A stretch of 11,656 bases of DNA from Sphingobacteriaceae bacterium (lineage in GTDB: Bacteria; Bacteroidota; Bacteroidia; B-17B0; Aurantibacillaceae), in NCBI GenBank assembly GCA_025360355.1, contig JANYCL010000032.1, positions 1 through 11,656 of the forward strand, given 5' to 3'. A program made the translations under genes and the position numbers. This document shows, piece after piece, positions 6,251-11,656 of this stretch; positions within the stretch are counted from its first letter, which is position 1; each line of letters starts with the position of its first letter. The notes under the pieces were generated by a model that was given only the letters and a program-made list of their open reading frames with translations, made no database searches and was not told where the DNA came from.

Positions 6251-7093
6251 TTATTGTATCTTCCATCTGTTTAAACGGAGTGCCATTCCTATTCTTACAA
6301 CAGGCATGAAAACAAAACCGTTCTCGAATGGAATACCAACATTTGTAACAGCCATCGGTTCACCTTTATCATCGCCATAAGCACCTGAATAATTAAAACA
6401 AACAGTGCGCGACATACCGGTATAAAATCCGAATTCATAAAAAGCTTCAATTCCTGTTTTCTTAATTCCTTCAAAACAACGGTTGCGGTAAAACACACCA
6501 ATTAAATTTTTCGTCTGCGAAACTTTATAACTGTATCCATAGCCTTGTCCGCCTTTTCCGTCATTCGAATAATCTACATTATCCGCATGTTGATAACGGA
6601 ATGAAATGAACAAACCTTTTGAATGCATTTTTTTATTTTCCTTTCTGTAAGGCTGTACAGATAATAGATTGAGACCAAACCGCAATTCATAACCCATACT
6701 CTTAAAAGCAATGTTCGGTCGAATAGACTGACTGATTCCATCATAAGCAGGATTCGGAAAAATAAATGCAGGAGTAAATTCCCATGATATTTTGTGTTTA
6801 ATTACACGCTCATATGAAATAGCAAATTTACCCGCAAGTAAAGAAGTCAATTGGAATTTAATTGCAGCTTTCAGATCGTAGGTTGTATCTGCTTCTGTTC
6901 TGCTAATGATATTATCATGTTTCGGTGTAGGTTTTTGATAATCGTAATGCGCCACCAAAGGATCATTCGGGTCAGGCGTCCAAACCGGATGCGGAATTAT
7001 TTTATTAGTATCTCTTCCTACCTCTGTTGGTTTTACTTGAGAAAACATATTTGCAGTCATAACTACAAATAATAATGCGATTAGTTTTTTCAT
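6251..7093 (-). CDS. Secreted, probable outer-membrane beta-barrel protein of unknown function
   Basis: A longer reading begins 11 codons upstream, but the ATG at 7091-7093 is preferred because it directly starts a standard signal peptide (MKKLIALLFVVMTANMFSQ, cleavage likely after SQ), giving 280 residues. The mature N-terminus is polar and Pro/Asp-rich (residues about 20-70). The rest alternates aromatic and small residues in strand-like stretches (FAISYERVI, WEFTPAFIF, GLFISFRYQH, IEAFYEFGFYTGM). The last strand, near the C-terminus (FMPVVRIGMALRLNRWKIQ), suits an outer-membrane barrel. I do not recognise the family and see no catalytic motif. It lies between ftcD (84 bp upstream, repeats between them) and asnB (34 bp downstream), with no evident functional link to either. 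Confidence 0.75.
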   Translation of the reverse strand: MKKLIALLFVVMTANMFSQVKPTEVGRDTNKIIPHPVWTPDPNDPLVAHYDYQKPTPKHDNIISRTEADTTYDLKAAIKFQLTSLLAGKFAISYERVIKHKISWEFTPAFIFPNPAYDGISQSIRPNIAFKSMGYELRFGLNLLSVQPYRKENKKMHSKGLFISFRYQHADNVDYSNDGKGGQGYGYSYKVSQTKNLIGVFYRNRCFEGIKKTGIEAFYEFGFYTGMSRTVCFNYSGAYGDDKGEPMAVTNVGIPFENGFVFMPVVRIGMALRLNRWKIQ

Positions 7094-7110
7094 ATTGCTA
7101 TTTTTTATTT

Positions 7111-7178
7111 TTCCCACAGATCTCACAGATGAACGCAGATATTAAAAACACAGCGTCATCCTGAGCTTGCCGCAGGAT
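7111..7178. repeat. Two dispersed-repeat fragments between ftcD and the signal-peptide gene
   Basis: Positions 7115-7140 hold three spaced copies of a heptamer: CACAGAT, CACAGAT and CGCAGAT. Positions 7155-7178 read GTCATCCTGAGC...GCAGGAT with arms ATCCTG (7158-7163) and CAGGAT (7173-7178), forming a stem-loop whose last base enters the ftcD stop codon. From general familiarity, both sequence types are common interspersed repeats in Bacteroidota genomes. The hairpin could weakly attenuate read-through from ftcD. Confidence 0.5.
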
Positions 7179-8851
7179 TAAATGCCTATTTTTTTATTTA
7201 CGATCTCAAGAATTTCTTTTTCGAGAGCAATGGTATCATTTTCAATTTTTTTGCCTTTCGCAACAACATCATTTACAAAATTCTTATCCTCGTAACCCGC
7301 AGCGTTAATACGCACATTCATAAACGCGCCCATCACCGCACTGCGCGCGCACAAAGCACCAACACCTGCATCACTCACAGAATTTGGATTTCCAATTTCA
7401 GCCATTGCTTTTATTAATTGCATACTATCAAAAGAAAGCTGCATAACTTTAAAAGGAATTTCAATTGCAAATTTTGTTGCATCCTGAATTGCTTTTGTTC
7501 TTGCTTTCTTTTCTTCGTCAGTCGCTTTTGGCAAACCAAAGGCTGTCATAATTAAATTAAATGCTTTTGTATCTGCATCCACTAATTTTAATAATTCATC
7601 TTTATAAAATTGTCCTTTCTCAGCCCAAGCGCTAAATTCCTGCCATCTTTCGTCCCACCCTTTTTTATGCGAACTTAAATTTGCTACCATTGTCGCCAAT
7701 GATGCACCTAAACTTCCAACATAAGCAGCAATAGAACCACCACCTGGCGCTGGACTTTCACTCGCAGTTTCATCAACAAATTCAACTAGCGTCATGCTAA
7801 TCAATCTTGCATCAGTTTTTTCTTTCAATAAATATTCAATGATGCGTTCTTCGGGTTTAAATGGAGAAAGTTCATCTAAGCCCATTGATTTCACTGCTAT
7901 TTTAATTAATTCTTTTTCGCTCACACCAATGCTGCGTTCTTGTTTTTTCAGAAAATATTTTCCTGCATCCAATAAAGATTTCAAAGGAATTAATCCAACC
8001 AATTCAGAACCTGAAACACGAATACCGCGCTCTTGAGCTTTATTACAAACTTCATCAAACGCAATATGTACAGGCGTAATATTAATGTTAGTTAAGTTCA
8101 TTGAGATTTGTGCAATACCATATTCCTCAATGTACCATCCAATAGCTTTTACACTTTTTAAAGTCCCGGGAATTGATTTAGAACTTCCATCTGCATTCTT
8201 AACAGGTTTGCCATTCTCCAATACAACTCGTCCTGCTTCGCGTACATCAAATGCAATTGCGTTTGCGCGTCGTGTGGAAGTTGTATTTAAATTCACATTG
8301 TAAGCAACTAAAAAATCACGTGCGCCTATAACAGTCGCACCACGTTTTGCATCAAATTCAGCCGGACCAAAATCCGGTTTCCACTCCGGTAATTTTATTT
8401 TTTTGAAAAAACCTTCGTATTCACCTGCGCGGATCACAGATAAGTTGCTGCGTTTTTTATCTGATTGCGCCGCTTCGTATAAATAAACAGGAAGTTTTAA
8501 TTCTTCACCAACACGTTTTGCTAATTTCTTTGCGAACTCAGCAGTTTCTTCCATTGTTATATTTGCAATAGGAATAAGCGGACAAACATCAGTCGCGCCC
8601 ATTCGCGGATGTTCGCCTTTGTGTTTGCTCATGTCAATTAATTCACCTGCCTTTTTAATTGCTAAGAATGCTGCATTAATAACGGCTTCCGGCTCTCCTA
8701 CTATTGTAACAACAGTACGGTTAGTAGCTTTACCCGGATCAACATTCAATAATTTCACACCCTCAACACTTTCAATTTCGTGCGTGATCTGTTTTATTAT
8801 ATTTAAATCGTGACCTTCGCTAAAATTTGGTACACACTCTATTAGTTTCAT
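7178..8851 (-). CDS. ftcD: Glutamate formimidoyltransferase / formimidoyl-THF cyclodeaminase (bifunctional)
   Basis: This enzyme links histidine breakdown to the folate pool. The transferase moves the formimino group from formiminoglutamate to tetrahydrofolate, and the cyclodeaminase converts the product to methenyl-THF and ammonia. Residues 1 to about 300 are the transferase: MKLIECVPNFSEG at the start, then HKGEHPRMGATDVCPLIP (77-94), where His81 lines up with the catalytic His of the mammalian enzyme. From about 352 comes the cyclodeaminase domain, with SPAPGGGS (366-373) and the later NPNSVSDAGVGALCA segment. At 557 residues both halves are complete, in the same order as in animal FTCD. 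The start lies 2 bp after the tag stop, so the two are almost certainly co-transcribed and probably translationally linked. No other hut gene is in the window, so the rest of the histidine pathway must lie elsewhere. Confidence 0.93.
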   Translation of the reverse strand: MKLIECVPNFSEGHDLNIIKQITHEIESVEGVKLLNVDPGKATNRTVVTIVGEPEAVINAAFLAIKKAGELIDMSKHKGEHPRMGATDVCPLIPIANITMEETAEFAKKLAKRVGEELKLPVYLYEAAQSDKKRSNLSVIRAGEYEGFFKKIKLPEWKPDFGPAEFDAKRGATVIGARDFLVAYNVNLNTTSTRRANAIAFDVREAGRVVLENGKPVKNADGSSKSIPGTLKSVKAIGWYIEEYGIAQISMNLTNINITPVHIAFDEVCNKAQERGIRVSGSELVGLIPLKSLLDAGKYFLKKQERSIGVSEKELIKIAVKSMGLDELSPFKPEERIIEYLLKEKTDARLISMTLVEFVDETASESPAPGGGSIAAYVGSLGASLATMVANLSSHKKGWDERWQEFSAWAEKGQFYKDELLKLVDADTKAFNLIMTAFGLPKATDEEKKARTKAIQDATKFAIEIPFKVMQLSFDSMQLIKAMAEIGNPNSVSDAGVGALCARSAVMGAFMNVRINAAGYEDKNFVNDVVAKGKKIENDTIALEKEILEIVNKKIGI

Positions 8852-8853
8852 AA

Positions 8854-9420
8854 TTACTTTTTCGTTTTATTTAGTTCTGAATATTTAGGACAACTTATCA
8901 AATGATCATTCACCATTCCTGCTGCTTGCATATAGGCGTAACAAATAGTAGAGCCGCAAAATTTAAAACCGCGTTTTTTAAGATCTTTTGCCATTGCTTC
9001 TGATTCGGGTGAAGTCGCAGGCACTTCATACGAATGTTTGTGTTTATTTTGAATTGGTTTATAGCCTACGAATTGCCAAATGTAACGATTAAAACTTCCA
9101 AATTCCTTCTGCACATCCATGAATATTTTTGCATTCGTTATTGCCGCTTCAATTTTTTGTCTGTTTTTGATAATGCCGTCATCTTTCATTAAACGCGCGA
9201 CATCTTTTTTAGTGAAAGTCGCGACTTTTTTATAATTGAATGCAGCGAATGCTTTTTTAAAACCTTTCCTTCTGTGCAAAATAGTTTTCCAGCTTAAACC
9301 CGCCTGAAAACCATCGAGAACGATATATTCGTAATGGATCTTATCGTTTAAAACCGGAACACCCCACTCTTCATCGTGGTATTTTTCCATCAGTTTATCA
9401 TCCGTAGGCCAATCGCACAT
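8854..9420 (-). CDS. tag: DNA-3-methyladenine glycosylase I
   Basis: This base-excision repair enzyme removes N3-methyladenine from alkylated DNA. The 188-residue length is normal. Zinc ligands corresponding to E. coli Tag Cys4, His17, His175 and Cys179 are present as Cys2, His15 (YHDEEWGVP), His173 and Cys177 (NDHLISCPKY). The core QAGLSWKTIL (39-48) and RGFKFCGSTICYAYMQA (150-166) are well kept. The residue matching the base-recognising Glu38 of E. coli is Asp36 here (LDGFQAGLSW). The start is fixed by the Cys directly after Met. It is the first gene of the minus-strand block, with its own promoter in the divergent gap, and ftcD follows after 2 bp. Confidence 0.93.
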   Translation of the reverse strand: MCDWPTDDKLMEKYHDEEWGVPVLNDKIHYEYIVLDGFQAGLSWKTILHRRKGFKKAFAAFNYKKVATFTKKDVARLMKDDGIIKNRQKIEAAITNAKIFMDVQKEFGSFNRYIWQFVGYKPIQNKHKHSYEVPATSPESEAMAKDLKKRGFKFCGSTICYAYMQAAGMVNDHLISCPKYSELNKTKK

Positions 9421-9439
9421 TTTTATTGGTTTTGGTACT

Positions 9440-9471
9440 CAAATTTAAGAGTTTTTGACCTCAAATATCAA
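9440..9471 (-). promoter_or_regulatory. Promoter of tag-ftcD
   Basis: On the minus strand a TTG (9469-9471) is followed after 21 nt by TAAATTTG (9440-9447), an exact Bacteroidota -7 element. The transcript would start near 9433-9436, leaving a leader of about 13-16 nt before the tag ATG. Confidence 0.6.
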
Positions 9472-9487
9472 TTAAATAGTACTTTTG
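9454..9487 (+). promoter_or_regulatory. Promoter of the ccm cluster
   Basis: TTTG (9454-9457) and, after 22 nt, TACTTTTG (9480-9487) match the Bacteroidota -33 and -7 elements. The ccmB ATG begins only 6 bp after the -7 element, so the transcript start falls at or within about 3 nt of the start codon. The promoter overlaps the divergent tag promoter, so the two may interfere with each other. Confidence 0.6.
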
Positions 9488-9493
9488 TTATGA

Positions 9494-10153
9494 ATGAATT
9501 TAAACCAAATAAGTACCCTCATAAAAAAAGAATTTTTGCTCGAATTCAGACAAAAAGCCAGTTTGGGAGGCATTTTGGTTTACGTTGCGGCTACTGTTTT
9601 CATAAGTGCTTTATCTTTTAAAGGTCAGATCCACACGCACGAATGGAACGCCCTCTTTTGGGTCATCTTGTTATTCGCCTCTGTAACCATTAGTTCTAAG
9701 AGTTTTTTAAAAGAAACTAAAGGATTAGGCTTATTTAATTACGTCTATTATTCAGCCCGCACTTTTATAATGGCAAAGATCATTTTTAACATGGTTTTAA
9801 TGCTAATTATAAGTCTGATAACCCTTTTCTTTTATATCTGGTTCATTGGAGGAAATATTCAGAATTTTAGTCTGTTTTTTATCACTTTGGCTCTTTCTTC
9901 TACTGGTTTTGCAGGGGTTTTAAGTCTGATGAGTGCTATTGCCTCCAAGGCTAATAATAATTTCGCTCTAATGAGTATTTTGAGTTTTCCGGTATTAATG
10001 CCAATGGTAATGATCTCCATCCGACTTAGCCGTCAAGCCATTGATGGACTTAGCTGGAGCGTTAGTTACGACTTTTTGTTAATATTAGCTGCTCTAAATG
10101 TATTGGTAATTATGCTGGCAAATCTCTTATTTCCTTATCTTTGGAACGATTAA
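9494..10153 (+). CDS. ccmB: Haem exporter subunit CcmB (cytochrome c maturation ABC permease)
   Basis: CcmB is the membrane permease of the CcmABCD complex of System I cytochrome c maturation, working with the ATPase CcmA. The 219-residue protein begins with a short amphipathic segment (LIKKEFLLEFRQK) and has about six hydrophobic membrane segments, near 25-41, 53-68, 93-118, 125-148, 158-177 and 193-213, as expected of the family. The loop FLKETKGLGLFNYVYYSART (71-90) corresponds to the family's conserved cytoplasmic region. The start ATG at 9494 is preferred over an out-of-frame ATG 4 bp upstream because it gives the conserved N-terminus. No ccmA precedes it: the upstream neighbour is tag, divergently transcribed. 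A 95-bp repeat-filled gap separates it from ccmC. Confidence 0.9.
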   Translation: MNLNQISTLIKKEFLLEFRQKASLGGILVYVAATVFISALSFKGQIHTHEWNALFWVILLFASVTISSKSFLKETKGLGLFNYVYYSARTFIMAKIIFNMVLMLIISLITLFFYIWFIGGNIQNFSLFFITLALSSTGFAGVLSLMSAIASKANNNFALMSILSFPVLMPMVMISIRLSRQAIDGLSWSVSYDFLLILAALNVLVIMLANLLFPYLWND

Positions 10154-10162
10154 AATTAGGCA

Positions 10163-10245
10163 TTAGTTAATAGTAAATAGGAATTAGGGAAATACATTTT
10201 GTTACACTTATAAACCCTATTAACTATTCGCTATTCCCTGCTAAC
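10163..10245. repeat. Imperfect inverted repeat in the ccmB-ccmC gap
   Basis: The left arm, about 10163-10190 (GTTAATAG...ATTAGGG), and the right arm, 10215-10245 (CCCTATTAACTAT...CTAAC), are imperfect reverse complements that could fold as a long AT-rich hairpin. The right arm is also a 26/31 match, in opposite orientation, to 11580-11610 beyond ccmE. No promoter is visible here, so ccmC is probably transcribed through from ccmB. Confidence 0.55.
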
Positions 10246-10248
10246 TAC

Positions 10249-10911
10249 ATGAAAAACTGGTACAAAATACTTTCCGTCCTGCTAATACTTTACACTATTT
10301 TTTTAGGACTACTAGGTTCAGTTCCGCGGTTGGATATTTTAAATGAGACCATCCGTAATCTCTATTATCATGTTCCCATTTGGTTTGCGATGTTATTTAT
10401 GATGAGTGTTTCCATTTGGTACGCTATAAAATATTTACTTTCATCGAACGCCGTTCACGAAGTAAAAAGTTTTACGGCTGCAAAGGTTGGATTTTTCTTA
10501 TCAATACCCGGAATTATAACCGGATGCTTGTGGGCTAAATTTACCTGGGGGACTTATTGGACATTTCAGGATCCGAAATTAAACGGTGTTGCTATTGGCA
10601 TTTTAATTTACATGGCTTATTTTATTTTAAGAAGTTCCATTACTGACGAATTAAAACGCGCGCGCATTTCAGCGGTGTATAATATTTTTGCTTACGTGAT
10701 GTTGATCGTTTTCATAATGATACTTCCAAGATTAACAGATTCATTGCATCCCGGTAACGGTGGTAATCCTGCTTTTGGTAAATATGATCTTGATAATAAC
10801 ATGCGTCTGGTTTTTTATCCCGCAATTATTGGCTGGATCTGTTTTAGCTGGTGGATCTTTAATGTCAAAAACCGAATTGCACAATTAAATTTAAAATTAA
10901 ATGATCAATAA
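10249..10911 (+). CDS. ccmC: Haem-handling protein CcmC (cytochrome c maturation)
   Basis: CcmC holds haem at the outer face of the inner membrane and loads it onto CcmE. The 220-residue protein has about six membrane segments. His41 (YYHVP) and His167 (DSLHPGNGG) sit where the two haem-ligand histidines of this family lie. The tryptophan-rich haem-binding segment is present at 100-112 as WGTYWTFQDPKLN, with Phe for one Trp and a QDP sequence where classical proteins read W-D-A. This may be a phylum feature. ccmC overlaps the next gene by 11 nt, so the two are translationally coupled. Confidence 0.92.
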   Translation: MKNWYKILSVLLILYTIFLGLLGSVPRLDILNETIRNLYYHVPIWFAMLFMMSVSIWYAIKYLLSSNAVHEVKSFTAAKVGFFLSIPGIITGCLWAKFTWGTYWTFQDPKLNGVAIGILIYMAYFILRSSITDELKRARISAVYNIFAYVMLIVFIMILPRLTDSLHPGNGGNPAFGKYDLDNNMRLVFYPAIIGWICFSWWIFNVKNRIAQLNLKLNDQ

Positions 10912-11158
10912 AATATATTTCATAGCTTTTCTGTTTGCAGCTTTAGTTACAAACGCACAAGAAGCAACGCAACCACAAATGGCCGATGGTATGCGCGCCG
11001 AAGGGAAAATTTATGTCGTAGTTGCGGTGATGGCGGTAATTTTTCTTTGTGTAGCAGCTTATTTATTCAGAATAGATAAGAAATTAAAAAAACTGGAAGA
11101 CGATCTAAAAAATAATACTTCGACAAGCTCAGTAACCGATAAAGAAAAGAAAAAATAG
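10901..11158 (+). CDS. CcmD-like small membrane protein
   Basis: This 85-residue protein has an N-terminal hydrophobic signal-like stretch (MINKIYFIAFLFAALVTNAQ), a short polar segment, and one strong membrane helix at about 37-56 (IYVVVAVMAVIFLCVAAYLF). A charged region follows (RIDKKLKKLEDDL), then a Ser/Thr/Lys tail. Position between ccmC and ccmE, single-helix layout and the charged RIDKKLKKLE stretch all fit the alternative CcmD family, which helps release haem-loaded CcmE from CcmABC. The likely signal peptide is unlike short proteobacterial CcmD. The start overlaps the ccmC stop by 11 nt. The last 11 codons lie in the first copy of a 41-bp tandem duplication that also forms the spacer before ccmE. 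Confidence 0.75.
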   Translation: MINKIYFIAFLFAALVTNAQEATQPQMADGMRAEGKIYVVVAVMAVIFLCVAAYLFRIDKKLKKLEDDLKNNTSTSSVTDKEKKK

Positions 11159-11197
11159 CAGCTACAAGCTCCGTAACCGATAAAGAAAATAAAAAAT
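11123..11197 (+). repeat. 41-bp tandem duplication spanning the end of the ccmD-like gene and the ccmE start
   Basis: Positions 11123-11156 and 11164-11197 match at 32 of 34 bases, offset by 41 bp. The shared core is GTAACCGATAAAGAAAA. Copy 1 encodes the end of the CcmD-like protein and its TAG. Copy 2 fills the intergenic spacer and supplies the A-rich tract and the ATG of ccmE. Confidence 0.85.
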
Positions 11198-11579
11198 GAA
11201 AAAGATTCACATAGTAGGAATTATTGTAATTGCAGTAGCGATCGGTGTTATTTTTACATCCTTAAAAAACACAAGTACTTACGCTGATTTTACAGAGGCA
11301 GTTGCTAATCCTGATAAAGAATATCACGTAGTTGGTAAATTAGATAAGAATCAACCTACAGTTTACGATCCAAAAGTAAATGCTGATGAATTTATGTTTA
11401 CACTTATCGATAACAAAGGAATTGAAAAACGTGTAGTGTTACACAAAAGCAAACCGCAGGATTTTGAACGCAGCGAACAAATTGTAATTATCGGCAAAAT
11501 GCAAGGCGAAGAATCTCATGCCAACGATATTTTAATGAAATGCCCATCTAAATACAACACCGGAAAACCCCAAATCTAG
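11196..11579 (+). CDS. ccmE: Periplasmic haem chaperone CcmE, Cys-type (CxxxY)
   Basis: CcmE receives haem from CcmC, carries it covalently in the periplasm and hands it to CcmF for attachment to apocytochromes. The 127-residue protein has an N-terminal membrane anchor (about 5-22, HIVGIIVIAVAIGVIFTS) and a beta-rich soluble domain with EYHVVGKLD (42-50), FMFTLID (66-72) and EQIVIIGKM (94-102). The end of the fold reads DILMKCPSKYN (111-121). The usual haem-binding His of the HxxxY motif is Cys116, with Tyr120 kept, which gives the CxxxY form reported in some other Ccm variants such as Desulfovibrio. The ATG lies within copy 2 of a 41-bp tandem duplication. The C-terminal tail after Tyr120 is very short. 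Confidence 0.9.
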   Translation: MKKIHIVGIIVIAVAIGVIFTSLKNTSTYADFTEAVANPDKEYHVVGKLDKNQPTVYDPKVNADEFMFTLIDNKGIEKRVVLHKSKPQDFERSEQIVIIGKMQGEESHANDILMKCPSKYNTGKPQI

Positions 11580-11611
11580 TTAATAGGGAATAGTTAATAG
11601 TTATTAGGGGG
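11580..11611 (+). repeat. Copy of a 31-nt AT-rich dispersed repeat after ccmE
   Basis: The sequence starts directly after the ccmE stop (GTTAATAGGGAATAG...ATTAGGG) and matches the reverse complement of 10215-10245 at 26 of 31 positions. It lies in the 66-bp gap before the possible next gene. No terminator was seen, so transcription probably continues. Confidence 0.55.
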
Positions 11612-11645
11612 AAATGCTCGATTAATTATTGCTGATAACTATTTT

Positions 11646-11656
11646 ATGAAAGAAAT
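11646..11656 (+). CDS. Possible start of the next gene (ccmF expected), cut by the window edge
   Basis: An ATG at 11646-11648 opens a frame reading M-K-E-(I/M) to the window edge. It is preceded by an AT-rich tract and sits about 66 bp after ccmE. ccmF commonly follows ccmE, so a ccmF start is plausible, but three codons cannot identify a gene. Confidence 0.3.

Noticed and set aside
7094..7126. Eleven-codon N-terminal extension of the signal-peptide protein
   Set aside because: The extension enters the dispersed repeat and would bury the signal peptide; the ATG at 7091-7093 is the natural start.
7794..8303. Plus-strand open frames opposite ftcD
   Set aside because: Antisense to an enzyme whose full length is conserved; no promoter or domain.
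9376..9621. Plus-strand frame crossing the tag start and the ccmB start
   Set aside because: It overlaps both genes out of frame and contains the divergent promoters; the ATG at 9490 gives no known protein.

Overview
The window looks like about 11.7 kb of a Bacteroidota chromosome. Three things suggest this: an exported protein with a C-terminal type IX secretion (T9SS) sorting domain, perfect matches to the phylum's -7 promoter element TAnnTTTG, and AT-rich DNA with gaps full of short dispersed repeats. No tRNA, rRNA, CRISPR array or complete insertion sequence was seen.

Layout. Positions 1-150 hold the tail of a repeat-rich protein ending in collagen-like Gly-X-Y triplets. A gap of about 520 bp with a terminator-like hairpin and an inverted-repeat element follows. 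At 673-2829 is a large cell-surface or secreted T9SS substrate with a PKD domain and several Ig/PKD-like repeats. It ends at a strong terminator and converges on a minus-strand block running 9420->3069: tag (3-methyladenine DNA glycosylase I), ftcD (bifunctional histidine-degradation/folate enzyme, 2 nt behind tag), a signal-peptide protein of outer-membrane type, asnB (glutamine-dependent asparagine synthetase) and a Fic AMPylase-family gene. From 9494 a divergent plus-strand cluster encodes cytochrome c maturation: ccmB, ccmC, a small ccmD-like gene, ccmE, and possibly the first codons of ccmF at the right edge. No ccmA is present.

How the genes work together. CcmB and CcmC are the membrane parts of the haem-delivery machinery, the CcmD-like protein is probably its small partner, and CcmE is the periplasmic haem chaperone. 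CcmE here has Cys in place of the usual haem-binding His, in a CxxxY motif. The tag-ftcD pair and the ccm genes diverge from a 73-bp region with a recognisable promoter on each strand. The ccmB promoter lies so close to its ATG that the mRNA may be almost leaderless.

The most striking unexplained structure is the fic upstream region (4170-4277). It holds two spacing-matched copies of a 54-bp unit built from the 11-mer TGCGGAGAATA and its reverse complement. Site lengths and spacings are exactly kept while the spacer bases have diverged. The array covers the presumed fic promoter and its first four codons. Because the Fic protein ends in a likely winged helix, an autoregulatory operator is a reasonable hypothesis. 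The fic gene is also clearly richer in GC than its neighbours in the stretches counted, which suggests acquisition by transfer.
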